The translations under genes were made by a program, and so were the position numbers. Shown in pieces: positions 1-6,584 of a stretch of DNA of 7,751 nucleotides; position 1 is the first letter of the stretch, and each line of letters begins with the position of its first letter. The notes beneath the pieces were generated by a model that searched no databases, had not been told where the DNA came from, and saw nothing but the letters and a program-made list of their open reading frames with translations. The DNA comes from Accumulibacter sp. (GTDB lineage Bacteria > Pseudomonadota > Gammaproteobacteria > Burkholderiales > Rhodocyclaceae), in assembly GCA_031284185.1 (NCBI GenBank), contig JAITAJ010000138.1:1-7751 (forward strand), given 5' to 3'.

Positions 1-2081
1 GGCGAGAGGGCCGACACGCCGCCGATGAAGGCGGCGGCGAGCAGAGGCTTCAGGGCGGCCCTTCCCCGAAGCGAGGCCAGTTCCCTGACGCAATCGCGCA
101 AGGCGCGCAAATCCTCCCGCCTCCAGACGGCATAGCGCAGCGCGGCGAAATGCTCCGCCGCGCGGCGCGTCAGTGGCGCGATCTCGGGTCTTTCGCGGGC
201 GACACGCGCGGCCAGATCGAAAGGGCCTTCCCAAGGCGCGCGCCGGATGCCGAAACCTTCGAGCCGGGCGCAGAAGCGATGCCAGGCCCGCGTTTCGGCG
301 GAAGATTTCACGCGCCGGGCAAAAGTCCAGCAGACGATCGAGAGCAGCGCGATCCCGCAGGCCAGCGCCATGAGCGCGGCCATGTTCCGCCAGTCCGGGT
401 CCGCCATGCCGAGGCTGGAGAGCGCCTCGCGCTGACGCTCGGAGTTGTAGCCGAGCACCCATTGATCCCAGGCGTTGTTGACCGCCTCCCAGCGGTATCG
501 CAGGGAGGTCAGCCAATTCTTGTCGAAGCGCATCAGGATGGGCAGCGCCCCGTTTTCCGGCAGAGCGGCCTCGATGCCCTCCTCGATGCGTGACGGAGCG
601 ACGGCGGCGGTCGGGTCGACGCGCCGCCAGCCCTTGCCTTCGAGCCAGATTTCCGCCCAGGCATGGGCGTCCGACTGGCGTACCGTCAGGAAGCCATCGA
701 CCGGATTGAACTCCCCGCCCTGGTAGCCGGTGACCACGCGGGCCGGAATGCCGGCGGCGCGCATCAGCACCACGTAGGCGGCGGCATAGTGCTCGCAGAA
801 GCCCCGCCGGGTATCGAACAGGAACGCATCGATCGCGTTCGCCCCGAGTTCCGGCGGTTGCAGCGTATAAAAGAATGCCTCCTCGCGGAAAAGGCGCAGC
901 GCCGCGGCGGAAACCCGTTCCGGGTCGGAAAGCGCCTGCCGCCATGACCGGGCGAGTTCCAGCGCTCGCGGATTGAGTCTGCGAGGCAGGCTCAGCGCCT
1001 GTTGCAGCAAGCGCTGGGACTCCTCGCGGTTCACGATGTAATTCGGCGTGGAGCGGAAAGAAAAGCGCGAGCGGAAACGAAGCGGACGGCTGGCCAGGGC
1101 CTCGAAGGTCGGCGCCAGCGTGACCTCCTTCGGCAGACCGACCGGAAGGTCGAGCGCCAGCAGCCAGCGCCGGTTGTGAGGCTCCAGAGTGATCGTATAG
1201 TCGATCCCCGCGGTTTCCGGCGCTTCGATCAGCAAGGTGCTGGCCGGATCCGGCCTGAAATGGGGAGTGCTCATGAAACTGGTTCGCCAGGTCCGCCCGT
1301 CGTAGCTATCGAACGTCGGGCCGCGCCAATACAACTGTGCCCGGCTCGGCGCGTTCGCCGCGAACTGGACGCGAAAGGCCAGCTCGCTCGACAGGATCAG
1401 CCTGTTCAGCGAACCGGGCGACATCTGTTCCGAAAGGCCGCTCAAACCGGCGTAGGAATCTCGCGGCATCCCCCACAGCGGCCCCTGCACGCGCGGGAAA
1501 AGCAGGAAGAGGATGAGCATGAAGGGCACCGACTGGGCGATCAGCCGCGCCGAATCCCCGAATATCCCGCGGATCGGCCGGGCGCCGCCGTACATTCGCA
1601 GGAGCGCCGCCGTCAGCAGGGTGGCCGACGAGAGCAGCCAGACGCCCGTGACGATGTTCTCCGAATGGAAGTAGTGCGTCAGGAGCAGGAAGAAGCCGAG
1701 CATGACGAGCACCAGGCCGTCGCGCCGGGAGACCATTTCCATCGGCTTCAAGGCCATGAAGAACACCAGGAGCGCGATGCCGGGATCGCGCCCGAAGAGC
1801 GCGCGGTACTGCCAGGCGATTCCGGCGGTTCCGGCGAAGGCCACCATGACCAGCATCCAGCGGGGCGGCAGCCGGCCATTGCGCCGCCACAGCCAGGCGC
1901 GCCCGGACAGCATCAGGCCGCAGAAGAGCGACAAGTACCACGGCAGATGCTCGGCGTGCGGCAGCGTGGTGGCCACGGCCACGGCCAGCAGCCAGGGAAT
2001 AGCGCCATGTTCCAGCAAGACGCGGGAGCCGGCCGGCGCGCGCCGACGCCACGGCAGGCGGAAGCGCGGCGTTTCAGGCAT
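1..2081 (-). CDS. tgpA: TgpA-type membrane transglutaminase (DUF3488 + transglutaminase core), 3' end outside window
   Basis: I translated this frame by hand from the ATG at 2081; it stays open for 693 codons to the window edge, so the stop is not seen. The N-terminal part (about residues 28-196) holds several hydrophobic helices, as in DUF3488. A soluble transglutaminase-like core follows, with the fold's catalytic triad: Cys429 in GFCEHY, His473 in DAHAWAE and Asp489 in RRVDPTAA. The 44 and 60 residue spacings match, as I recall them, those of Pseudomonas aeruginosa TgpA. One more membrane helix (about 567-590) leads to a cytoplasmic C-terminal tail. The core should face the periplasm; its natural substrate is not established for the family. 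The ATG overlaps the stop of the DUF58 gene by 8 bp (2074-2081), so the two are probably translationally coupled. The last visible residues are unusually hydrophobic. The family call is secure. Confidence 0.93.
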   Translation of the reverse strand, partial: MPETPRFRLPWRRRAPAGSRVLLEHGAIPWLLAVAVATTLPHAEHLPWYLSLFCGLMLSGRAWLWRRNGRLPPRWMLVMVAFAGTAGIAWQYRALFGRDPGIALLVFFMALKPMEMVSRRDGLVLVMLGFFLLLTHYFHSENIVTGVWLLSSATLLTAALLRMYGGARPIRGIFGDSARLIAQSVPFMLILFLLFPRVQGPLWGMPRDSYAGLSGLSEQMSPGSLNRLILSSELAFRVQFAANAPSRAQLYWRGPTFDSYDGRTWRTSFMSTPHFRPDPASTLLIEAPETAGIDYTITLEPHNRRWLLALDLPVGLPKEVTLAPTFEALASRPLRFRSRFSFRSTPNYIVNREESQRLLQQALSLPRRLNPRALELARSWRQALSDPERVSAAALRLFREEAFFYTLQPPELGANAIDAFLFDTRRGFCEHYAAAYVVLMRAAGIPARVVTGYQGGEFNPVDGFLTVRQSDAHAWAEIWLEGKGWRRVDPTAAVAPSRIEEGIEAALPENGALPILMRFDKNWLTSLRYRWEAVNNAWDQWVLGYNSERQREALSSLGMADPDWRNMAALMALACGIALLSIVCWTFARRVKSSAETRAWHRFCARLEGFGIRRAPWEGPFDLAARVARERPEIAPLTRRAAEHFAALRYAVWRREDLRALRDCVRELASLRGRAALKPLLAAAFIGGVSALS

Positions 2082-3036
2082 GGAGGGCCAGCGCTTCCAG
2101 GCAAGCATCGCGGTGAGGCGGGCCGCAATCCGGGGCGATCGTCCGGCCCGGCAGACGCAGACCGTAACGGAATCCCTCCCGTTCGGCGGCCAGCACCCAG
2201 CCGGCCAGCAGGGACAAGCGCGTTTCGACGTCCCGCGCGCGCGACGAGGCCGTCTCCCAATCGAGCCACAGTTCCTCCGCCGCGCCGCCGTCGAACTGCT
2301 TGACCAGCAAGGGGCGGTGCTCGACGTCGCGGGCGACCGCCTTCCAGGCGATGTGGCGCGGCGAATCGTTCGGCTGGCGTTCGCGCAGACCGGAAAAATC
2401 TTCCTGTCCGCCGCCTCCCCGGCGGCCCGCCGCCTCCCGGCCGGACGAAGCCGGCGGCAGCGGCGCCGTGAGCGGCCTGGGGTAAACCAGGCAGGACAGA
2501 GGCGGATACGGATAGCTCCAGGCGTAAAACAAGCCCAGCGGGTAGCGCGAAGCGAGGGTCACGTGACCGGGATCCAGGCGTCCTCTGCGAATGGCGAGGC
2601 AGGGAATGGCGACGGACACCCGCTCATCCGGCGGAACGTTCAGCGTGACCCGTGGATTCTTGCCGATCGCCAGTTCCAGCGCGTGACGCGCTTCCGGCCG
2701 GGGATTTTCGACGTGCAGGGTAAAATGCGCGGTCTCGCCGGCGAAGACGGGTTCCGCCCGTCCCGGGCCGATGGACAGGCCGAGCAGATTGCGGAAAGTG
2801 TGGATCATGGTCACCATGCCCAATCCGGCGAGCAGGAAGACCAGGGCATGGCCGAGGCTGAGGTTATAGTTGATGGCGCCGATCAGCATCGTACACAGAA
2901 CCAGGCCGTAGAGCATTCCCGCCCCCGTGGGCAGAATGAATATCCGGCGTCTGGAAAGCGTGACGGGCAAGCGTTCGTCGCGTCTCAGGCCGAACATCCA
3001 CCGCGCGAGCATTGCGAACGACTGCCGCGGGTTCAT
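2074..3036 (-). CDS. DUF58 domain membrane protein
   Basis: A 320-residue protein of the DUF58 family, usually found beside MoxR ATPases. Two membrane helices lie near the N-terminus (about 32-54 and 62-81), after a basic segment that suggests a cytoplasmic N-terminus. A beta-rich segment follows, containing the conserved RYPLGLFYAWSY stretch (164-175). The DUF58 signature is at 214-236 (FSGLRERQPNDSPRHIAWKA and following residues). A low-complexity Arg/Gly linker (about 199-211) precedes the signature. The molecular role of DUF58 proteins is not firmly known; in this gene order they are thought to act with the MoxR chaperone-like ATPase and the transglutaminase at the cell envelope. The start ATG overlaps the moxR stop as ATGA (3033-3036), and its own stop overlaps the tgpA start by 8 bp, so all three genes look like one translationally coupled unit. 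The length is normal for this subgroup. Confidence 0.93.
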   Translation of the reverse strand: MNPRQSFAMLARWMFGLRRDERLPVTLSRRRIFILPTGAGMLYGLVLCTMLIGAINYNLSLGHALVFLLAGLGMVTMIHTFRNLLGLSIGPGRAEPVFAGETAHFTLHVENPRPEARHALELAIGKNPRVTLNVPPDERVSVAIPCLAIRRGRLDPGHVTLASRYPLGLFYAWSYPYPPLSCLVYPRPLTAPLPPASSGREAAGRRGGGGQEDFSGLRERQPNDSPRHIAWKAVARDVEHRPLLVKQFDGGAAEELWLDWETASSRARDVETRLSLLAGWVLAAEREGFRYGLRLPGRTIAPDCGPPHRDACLEALALHA

Positions 3037-4022
3037 GTGACGGGCACGGAATGGATCAGGGCAACGATGTCTTCGAGCCGGGCGTAGCCGGCGCCGTCCG
3101 CCAATCGCAGCCGGTGGCGGGCGACGCCCGGCAGGACGACCTGCACGTCCTCCGGCATGACCATTCGCCGACCGCCGATGAAGGCCCAGGCGCGGGCCAT
3201 CGAAAGCAAGGCCAGCGCGGCGCGCGGGCTGAGTCCGTGGATGAAGCGCGGGCTGGTTCGCGTCGTCTCGACCAATGCCTGCACGTAATCGAGCAAGGCC
3301 GGCGCCGCATGGACTTCCCCGGCGGCCTGTTGCAAGGGCGCGATCCCTTCCGGCGTCAGCGAAGCCGTGAGTGTCGGCAGGGCCTCGCGGCGTCCCCCGT
3401 TCTCGAGCAACAGCCGTTCGGCGTCGCGGTCGGGGTAACCGAGTTCCAGGCGCAGCAAGAAACGGTCGAGTTGAGATTCCGGGAGAGGGAAAGTACCGAT
3501 CTGTGTCGACGGATTCTGCGTAGCGATCACGAAAAACGGCTCGGGCAACGGGCGGGTCTCGCCGTCGACCGTCACCTGTCGTTCCTCCATGGCCTCGAGC
3601 AAGGCGCTCTGTGTTTTCGGCGTGGCCCGATTGATTTCATCGGCGAGCAGAACCTGGGAAAAGATAGCGCCGGGAAGGAAGCGGAAAGCATTCCTTTCGC
3701 GGTCGTAGATCGAAACGCCGATGACGTCGGCGGGCAGCATGTCACTCGTGAACTGGATGCGCGAAAATCGCAGACCGAGCAATCGCGCCAATGCCTGAGC
3801 CAGAGTAGTCTTGCCGACACCGGGCAAATCCTCGATCAGCAGATGGCCGCGCGCCAGCAGACAAGCCAGAGCCAGGCGCACCTCCCTATCCTTGCCGAGG
3901 ATGACGTGGTTAGCGGCCGTGATGATATCCGCAAGGCAAGAACGCGAAAAGGCGGAAAGCGGATCGGCCTGAGCGCCCCGTACCGGGCGAGAAACGAAAA
4001 ACCGCGCGTCCGGCGTCTCCAT
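3033..4022 (-). CDS. moxR: MoxR-family AAA+ ATPase
   Basis: A 329-residue AAA+ ATPase of the MoxR family, cytoplasmic, thought to act as a chaperone-like remodeller of partner proteins. Visible motifs, numbered from the ATG at 4022: Walker A LPGVGKTTLA (66-75), Walker B VLLADEINRA (124-133), sensor 1 VIATQNP (165-171, Asn170), ESQLDRF (182-188) and sensor 2 GLSPRAA (263-269). The frame is open further upstream to a GTG at 4142. Those 40 extra residues are only translated repeat array, and MoxR proteins normally begin shortly before the helix that precedes Walker A, so I chose METPD at 4022. A GAGG with a 7-nt gap to this ATG supports it; that GAGG belongs to the last 9-mer of the array. The stop overlaps the DUF58 start (ATGA). 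No VWA-domain gene is visible; the cluster continues with DUF58 and tgpA. Confidence 0.95.
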   Translation of the reverse strand: METPDARFFVSRPVRGAQADPLSAFSRSCLADIITAANHVILGKDREVRLALACLLARGHLLIEDLPGVGKTTLAQALARLLGLRFSRIQFTSDMLPADVIGVSIYDRERNAFRFLPGAIFSQVLLADEINRATPKTQSALLEAMEERQVTVDGETRPLPEPFFVIATQNPSTQIGTFPLPESQLDRFLLRLELGYPDRDAERLLLENGGRREALPTLTASLTPEGIAPLQQAAGEVHAAPALLDYVQALVETTRTSPRFIHGLSPRAALALLSMARAWAFIGGRRMVMPEDVQVVLPGVARHRLRLADGAGYARLEDIVALIHSVPVT

Positions 4023-4125
4023 GATCTGTCCTCTCAAGCCTCTGTCCTCTGAACCCCGAGCGCCCGGTTTCTCATCCATCCCGGCAGCCGATCTATCTTC
4101 TGTCCTCTGGCACTGTCCTCTCGAG

Positions 4126-4155
4126 ATTCTGTCCTCTGGCACTCTGTCCTCTCAA
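4126..4155 (-). promoter_or_regulatory. Weak promoter-like pair inside the repeat array, pointing at moxR
   Basis: On the minus strand TTGAGA (4150-4155) is followed after 18 bp by CAGAAT (4126-4131). The -35 is close to consensus and the -10 is poor. The same arrangement recurs at 4330-4359 because the 9-mer units repeat. No better promoter for moxR is visible between it and cysS, so the operon may depend on one of these or on read-through from cysS. This is inference. Confidence 0.25.
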
Positions 4156-4285
4156 GCCTCTATCCTCTGAACCCCGATCACCCGGTTTTTCGTCCACCCC
4201 GGCGCGAAGCGCCCAAGCCAATCTGTCTTCTGTCTTCTCAAACCTCTATCCTCTGACCCCTGATCACCCGGTTTTTCGTCCACCC

Positions 4286-4300
4286 CGGCGCGAAGCGCCG
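4286..4300. repeat. Perfect GC hairpin in repeat spacer
   Basis: CGGCGC, loop GAA, GCGCCG: a 6-bp perfect stem with a 3-nt loop. The copy 86 bp to the left (4200-4213) keeps five of the six pairs. The copy at 7675-7690 keeps all six with a four-base loop. The spacer at 4051-4092 has only a shrunken CGGC/GCCG remnant. No T-run follows on either strand, so it does not look like an intrinsic terminator. Confidence 0.75.
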
Positions 4301-4329
4301 CAAACTCACCTGTCTTCTGTCTTCTCAGG

Positions 4330-4359
4330 ATTCTGTCCCCTGGCACTCTGTCTTCTCAA
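4330..4359 (-). promoter_or_regulatory. Second weak promoter-like pair in the array
   Basis: TTGAGA (4354-4359), an 18-bp gap and CAGAAT (4330-4335) on the minus strand: the same geometry as the pair at 4126-4155, just after the cysS stop. It may be only a by-product of repeat spacing. Confidence 0.22.
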
Positions 4360-5750
4360 ACCTCTGTCCTCTGAAACCGCCAGCCGGTCCCCCGAGGCCC
4401 GTCTTCCAGCACGATGCCGGCGGCGGCGAGTTCCTCGCGGATCCGGTCGGCTTCGGCGAAGTCTTTCACCTTCTTGGCCGCCAGACGCGCCGCGATCAGG
4501 CGCTCGATCCTTTCCACCGGAAGCCCCCCCTCCCCCGCGCCGCCCGCCGGCATCGCCTGGAGAAATTCCCGGGCGCCTCGCCCGAGCAAGCCGAGCACGC
4601 CGCCCAGCGCGCGCAACTGCCCGGCCAGTTCTGGCGATCGGCGGCGATTGACCTCGGCTGCCAGCTCGAAGAGCGCGGCGCAGGCTTCGGGAGTGTTGAA
4701 ATCATCGTCCATCGCGTCGCGGAAACGCCGGGCGTGCGCCTCGTTCCAATCGACGGGAAGCTCCCCCGCCTCGGCCGCCTCGAGCGCCACGTAGAGCCGG
4801 GACAAGGCGCCACGCGCGTCGTCGAGGTGCCTGTCCGAGTAATTGAGCGGACTGCGGTAGTGCGCGCGCAGGATGAAGAAGCGCACGACCTCGGGATCGT
4901 ACTTCTTGAGCACCTCGCGGACGGTGAAGAAATTGCCGAGCGATTTCGACATCTTCTCATCGTCGACGCGCACGAAACCGTTGTGCATCCAATAGTTGAC
5001 GAAGCCGCCGGGATGCGCCCCCTCGGACTGCGCGATTTCATTCTCGTGATGCGGAAACTGGAGATCCTGCCCGCCGCCGTGAATGTCGAAGGGCTGGCCG
5101 AGGAGTTCCGAACTCATCGCCGAGCATTCGATGTGCCAGCCTGGCCGGCCGCGGCCCCACGGCGATTCCCAGAACGGCTCGCCTTCCTTCGCGTGTTTCC
5201 ACAGGACGAAATCCAGGGGATCCTGCTTGGCCTGATCGACGTCGACGCGCTCGCCGGCACGCAGATCGTCGAGCGACTTACCGGACAGCCTGCCGTAACC
5301 GGGAAACTTGCGCACGGCGAAGTTGACGTCGCCCTCCCCGGTCCTGTAAGCGAGTCCATTCCTTTCCAGCTGGCCGATCAAGCGCAGCATCTGCGCCACG
5401 TAATCGGTCGCGCGCGGCTCATGCTCGGGCCGCTGGACGCCGAGCGCGGCGGCATCCTCATTCATGTAAGCGATGAAACGCCTGGTCAATTCACCGATGC
5501 TTTCCCGGTTTTCCTGGGCGCGCCGGATGATCTTGTCGTCGATGTCGGTGACGTTACGCGCGTAGGTCACGGAAAAACCGCTGGCGCGCAGCCAGCGCCG
5601 CACCATGTCGAAGACGACCAGCACGCGCGCGTGCCCCAGATGACAATGATCGTACACGGTCATGCCGCAGACGTACATGCGAACCTTGCCGGGTTCGATG
5701 GGGACGAACGCCTGTTTTTTCCGTGTCAGGGTGTTGTAGATTTTCAGCAT
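4356..5750 (-). CDS. cysS: Cysteinyl-tRNA synthetase
   Basis: A 464-residue class I aminoacyl-tRNA synthetase that charges tRNA-Cys with cysteine in the cytoplasm. The HIGH-type motif is HLGH (37-40) and the KMSKS motif is KMSKS (266-270). The zinc ligands Cys28, Cys209, His234 and Glu238 are all present, at the same numbers as in the E. coli enzyme. The C-terminal helical and anticodon-binding region is complete (LIAARLAAKKVKDFAEADRI and so on). The length is normal. The last residues after GTGW are RFQRTEV; family members usually end close to GTxWRR, and the codons for QRTEV plus the stop lie in the adjacent repeat array. No clear Shine-Dalgarno precedes the ATG, so initiation may be modest. 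A promoter candidate lies about 100 bp upstream, inside the region shared with the TPR gene. The gene is followed by the repeat array and moxR on the same strand. Confidence 0.98.
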   Translation of the reverse strand: MLKIYNTLTRKKQAFVPIEPGKVRMYVCGMTVYDHCHLGHARVLVVFDMVRRWLRASGFSVTYARNVTDIDDKIIRRAQENRESIGELTRRFIAYMNEDAAALGVQRPEHEPRATDYVAQMLRLIGQLERNGLAYRTGEGDVNFAVRKFPGYGRLSGKSLDDLRAGERVDVDQAKQDPLDFVLWKHAKEGEPFWESPWGRGRPGWHIECSAMSSELLGQPFDIHGGGQDLQFPHHENEIAQSEGAHPGGFVNYWMHNGFVRVDDEKMSKSLGNFFTVREVLKKYDPEVVRFFILRAHYRSPLNYSDRHLDDARGALSRLYVALEAAEAGELPVDWNEAHARRFRDAMDDDFNTPEACAALFELAAEVNRRRSPELAGQLRALGGVLGLLGRGAREFLQAMPAGGAGEGGLPVERIERLIAARLAAKKVKDFAEADRIREELAAAGIVLEDGPRGTGWRFQRTEV

Positions 5751-5797
5751 TTTCGACGGACGCGCCGCGCCATGAAACGGCCGGCAGGGGGCGCGTC

Positions 5798-5826
5798 TTG
5801 GGATTCGGAAGGCTTCTTGCTAGAAT
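5798..5826 (+). promoter_or_regulatory. Sigma70-like promoter for the TPR gene
   Basis: TTGGGA (5798-5803), a 17-bp spacer and TAGAAT (5821-5826), with an extended -10 TG at 5818-5819. The predicted transcription start is near 5833, giving a leader of about 30 nt before the ATG at 5864. Spacing and extended -10 make this a strong candidate by eye. Confidence 0.6.
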
Positions 5827-5849
5827 TCCGGGGGTTGAAAAGAGACCCG

Positions 5850-5858
5850 AGTATAACA
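5850..5858 (-). promoter_or_regulatory. Extended -10 promoter candidate for cysS
   Basis: On the minus strand TG-T-TATACT (5858 to 5850) is an extended -10 box. The region about 17-18 bp further upstream (near 5873-5879) has no good -35, which extended -10 promoters can tolerate. The predicted start is near 5843, giving a leader of about 90 nt before the cysS ATG at 5750. The box sits between the TPR promoter and the TPR start codon. Confidence 0.45.
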
Positions 5859-5863
5859 TAGCG

Positions 5864-6520
5864 ATGCTTCCGACCTTGCCGACGTTCTCGCGGACACGTT
5901 TTCCGCGCCTGATGGCGGGCGCCGTTCTGGCGCTCCTGATCTCCTCCTCCGCGCACGCGCAGACGCTCGCGGACGTTCAAGTCCTGATGAAAGAAGGGAA
6001 GCTGCCCCAGGCGCTGACGCGGATCGACCGCTACATCGCCGCGCAGCCGAAAGACGCCCGGGGGCCCTTCACCAAGGGGCTGATTCTCAGCGAAATGGGA
6101 CGTCCGCGGGACGCGATCGAGGTTTTTTCCGGCCTCACCGAAAATTTCCCCGAGCGGCCGGAGCCGTACAACAATCTGGCCGTCCTGTACGCCCGGCAGA
6201 AGCAATACGGCAAGGCGCGAGCCGCGCTCGAAATGGCCATCCGCGTCCATCCGGGCTACGCCGTCGCCCACGAGAACCTTGGCGACGTCTATGCCCGGCT
6301 CGCCAGCCAGGCCTATGCCAAGGCGCTGCAACTCGGATCGGCGAGCGAGGCCACGCAAGGCAAGCTGGAGATAGCCCGGGAACTCGTCAGGCTATCGACC
6401 GGGGAAGGGGAAGGAGAAGGGGAAGGCCGCGCGGCGCGGCGAAAAAGCGGAGCGGAAAGCGGGAAATCCGCGTCCCCGCCCCTGGGGACGGATCTCGGAC
6501 CGGAGTTCGTCACACGATGA
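5864..6520 (+). CDS. Secreted tetratricopeptide-repeat protein
   Basis: A 218-residue protein with a Sec signal peptide: basic start, hydrophobic core LMAGAVLALLISSS and a likely cut after AHA (residue 32). About three to four TPR units follow (roughly 35-62, 67-98, 101-133 and a partial one at 135-157), with typical signatures such as PEPYNNLAVLYARQKQYGKA. It is probably a periplasmic scaffold for protein contacts; its partner is unknown. The C-terminal 40 residues are low complexity, with a Gly-Glu run (180-188) and then a basic/Ser-rich tail. I chose the ATG at 5864 because it gives a clean signal peptide and lies just after the promoter; the frame is open upstream to 5723, but that part crosses the promoter and overlaps cysS. 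From memory, cysS is often divergent from such a TPR gene in betaproteobacteria, followed by peptidyl-prolyl isomerase genes on the same strand; here the next genes are convergent. Confidence 0.88.
   Translation: MLPTLPTFSRTRFPRLMAGAVLALLISSSAHAQTLADVQVLMKEGKLPQALTRIDRYIAAQPKDARGPFTKGLILSEMGRPRDAIEVFSGLTENFPERPEPYNNLAVLYARQKQYGKARAALEMAIRVHPGYAVAHENLGDVYARLASQAYAKALQLGSASEATQGKLEIARELVRLSTGEGEGEGEGRAARRKSGAESGKSASPPLGTDLGPEFVTR
6401..6426 (+). repeat. Hexanucleotide tract (GGGGAA)n in the TPR gene
   Basis: Four near-perfect GGGGAA units plus two bases; one unit is GGAGAA. It encodes alternating Gly-Glu at residues 180-188. Because the unit is six bases, length changes would stay in frame. 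Confidence 0.85.
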
Positions 6521-6584
6521 TCCGCCGTGCCGCCGTGGCACCGTGATCTTGCGCGTTTCGTGGTGACGGTGACGCGCGAGGCCC
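6521..6584. other. Convergent intergenic gap with two weak inverted repeats
   Basis: This 64-bp gap separates the stops of the TPR gene and slyD. It contains GTGCC/GGCAC (6527-6531 with 6537-6541, 5-nt loop) and GCGCGT/ACGCGC (6551-6556 with 6572-6577). Neither is followed by a T-run. They could slow polymerase from both sides, but I cannot call a terminator. Confidence 0.3.

Larger units (their letters stand above)
4026..4372 (-). repeat. Composite repeat array: 16 degenerate 9-mers plus three hairpin spacers
   Basis: Read on the minus strand, the unit is AGARGAYAG. Copies start (plus-strand left ends) at 4026, 4042, 4093, 4100, 4113, 4129, 4144, 4160, 4223, 4230, 4246, 4310, 4317, 4333, 4348 and 4364. 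The steps are 16, 51, 7, 13, 16, 15, 16, 63, 7, 16, 64, 7, 16, 15 and 16 bp. The 16-bp step is a 9-mer plus a 7-bp linker (plus-strand caagcct, caaacct, cgagatt, caggatt); the 7-bp step is two overlapping 9-mers. The long gaps hold a conserved spacer (about 4051-4092, 4169-4222, 4255-4309) with cccggttt, a tcc-rich block and a GC hairpin. Two adjacent full units repeat at 86 bp. The array fills the cysS-moxR gap and enters the end of cysS. It lacks the equal-length repeats and unique spacers of CRISPR. I know of no named family that fits. Confidence 0.9.

Noticed and set aside
1306..2052. Minus-strand ORF of 248 codons
   Set aside because: It is a different frame of tgpA with Ala/Arg-rich noise. 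The real frame runs from 2081 and carries the Cys-His-Asp triad.
1002..3087. Long plus-strand ORFs opposite tgpA and the DUF58 gene
   Set aside because: They are antisense to well-supported genes, rich in Arg/Pro/Gln low-complexity residues, and show no recognisable domain; high GC keeps such frames open.
3012..4052. Plus-strand ORF opposite moxR
   Set aside because: It is an antisense shadow of a gene with all AAA+ motifs.
4286..4300. Rho-independent terminator of cysS
   Set aside because: The stem is GC-rich but followed on the minus strand by GGGGTGGACG, not a T-run. It recurs as part of the repeat, including far from any gene end on the right.
4152..4346. Small minus-strand ORF of 64 codons inside the array
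   Set aside because: It is translated repeat; its similarity to the moxR upstream extension comes from the repeat, not from a conserved protein.
4026..4372. CRISPR array
   Set aside because: The repeat is only 9 bp and the spacers are themselves conserved and unequal in length; no cas genes are present.
4734..5861. 375-codon plus-strand ORF opposite cysS
   Set aside because: It is antisense to cysS, whose motifs are complete; no domain seen.
5723..5863. Upstream start for the TPR protein
   Set aside because: It would overlap the cysS start and the promoter and would bury the signal peptide 47 residues inside the protein.
6527..6577. Intrinsic bidirectional terminator
   Set aside because: The inverted repeats are short and no T-run follows on either strand.
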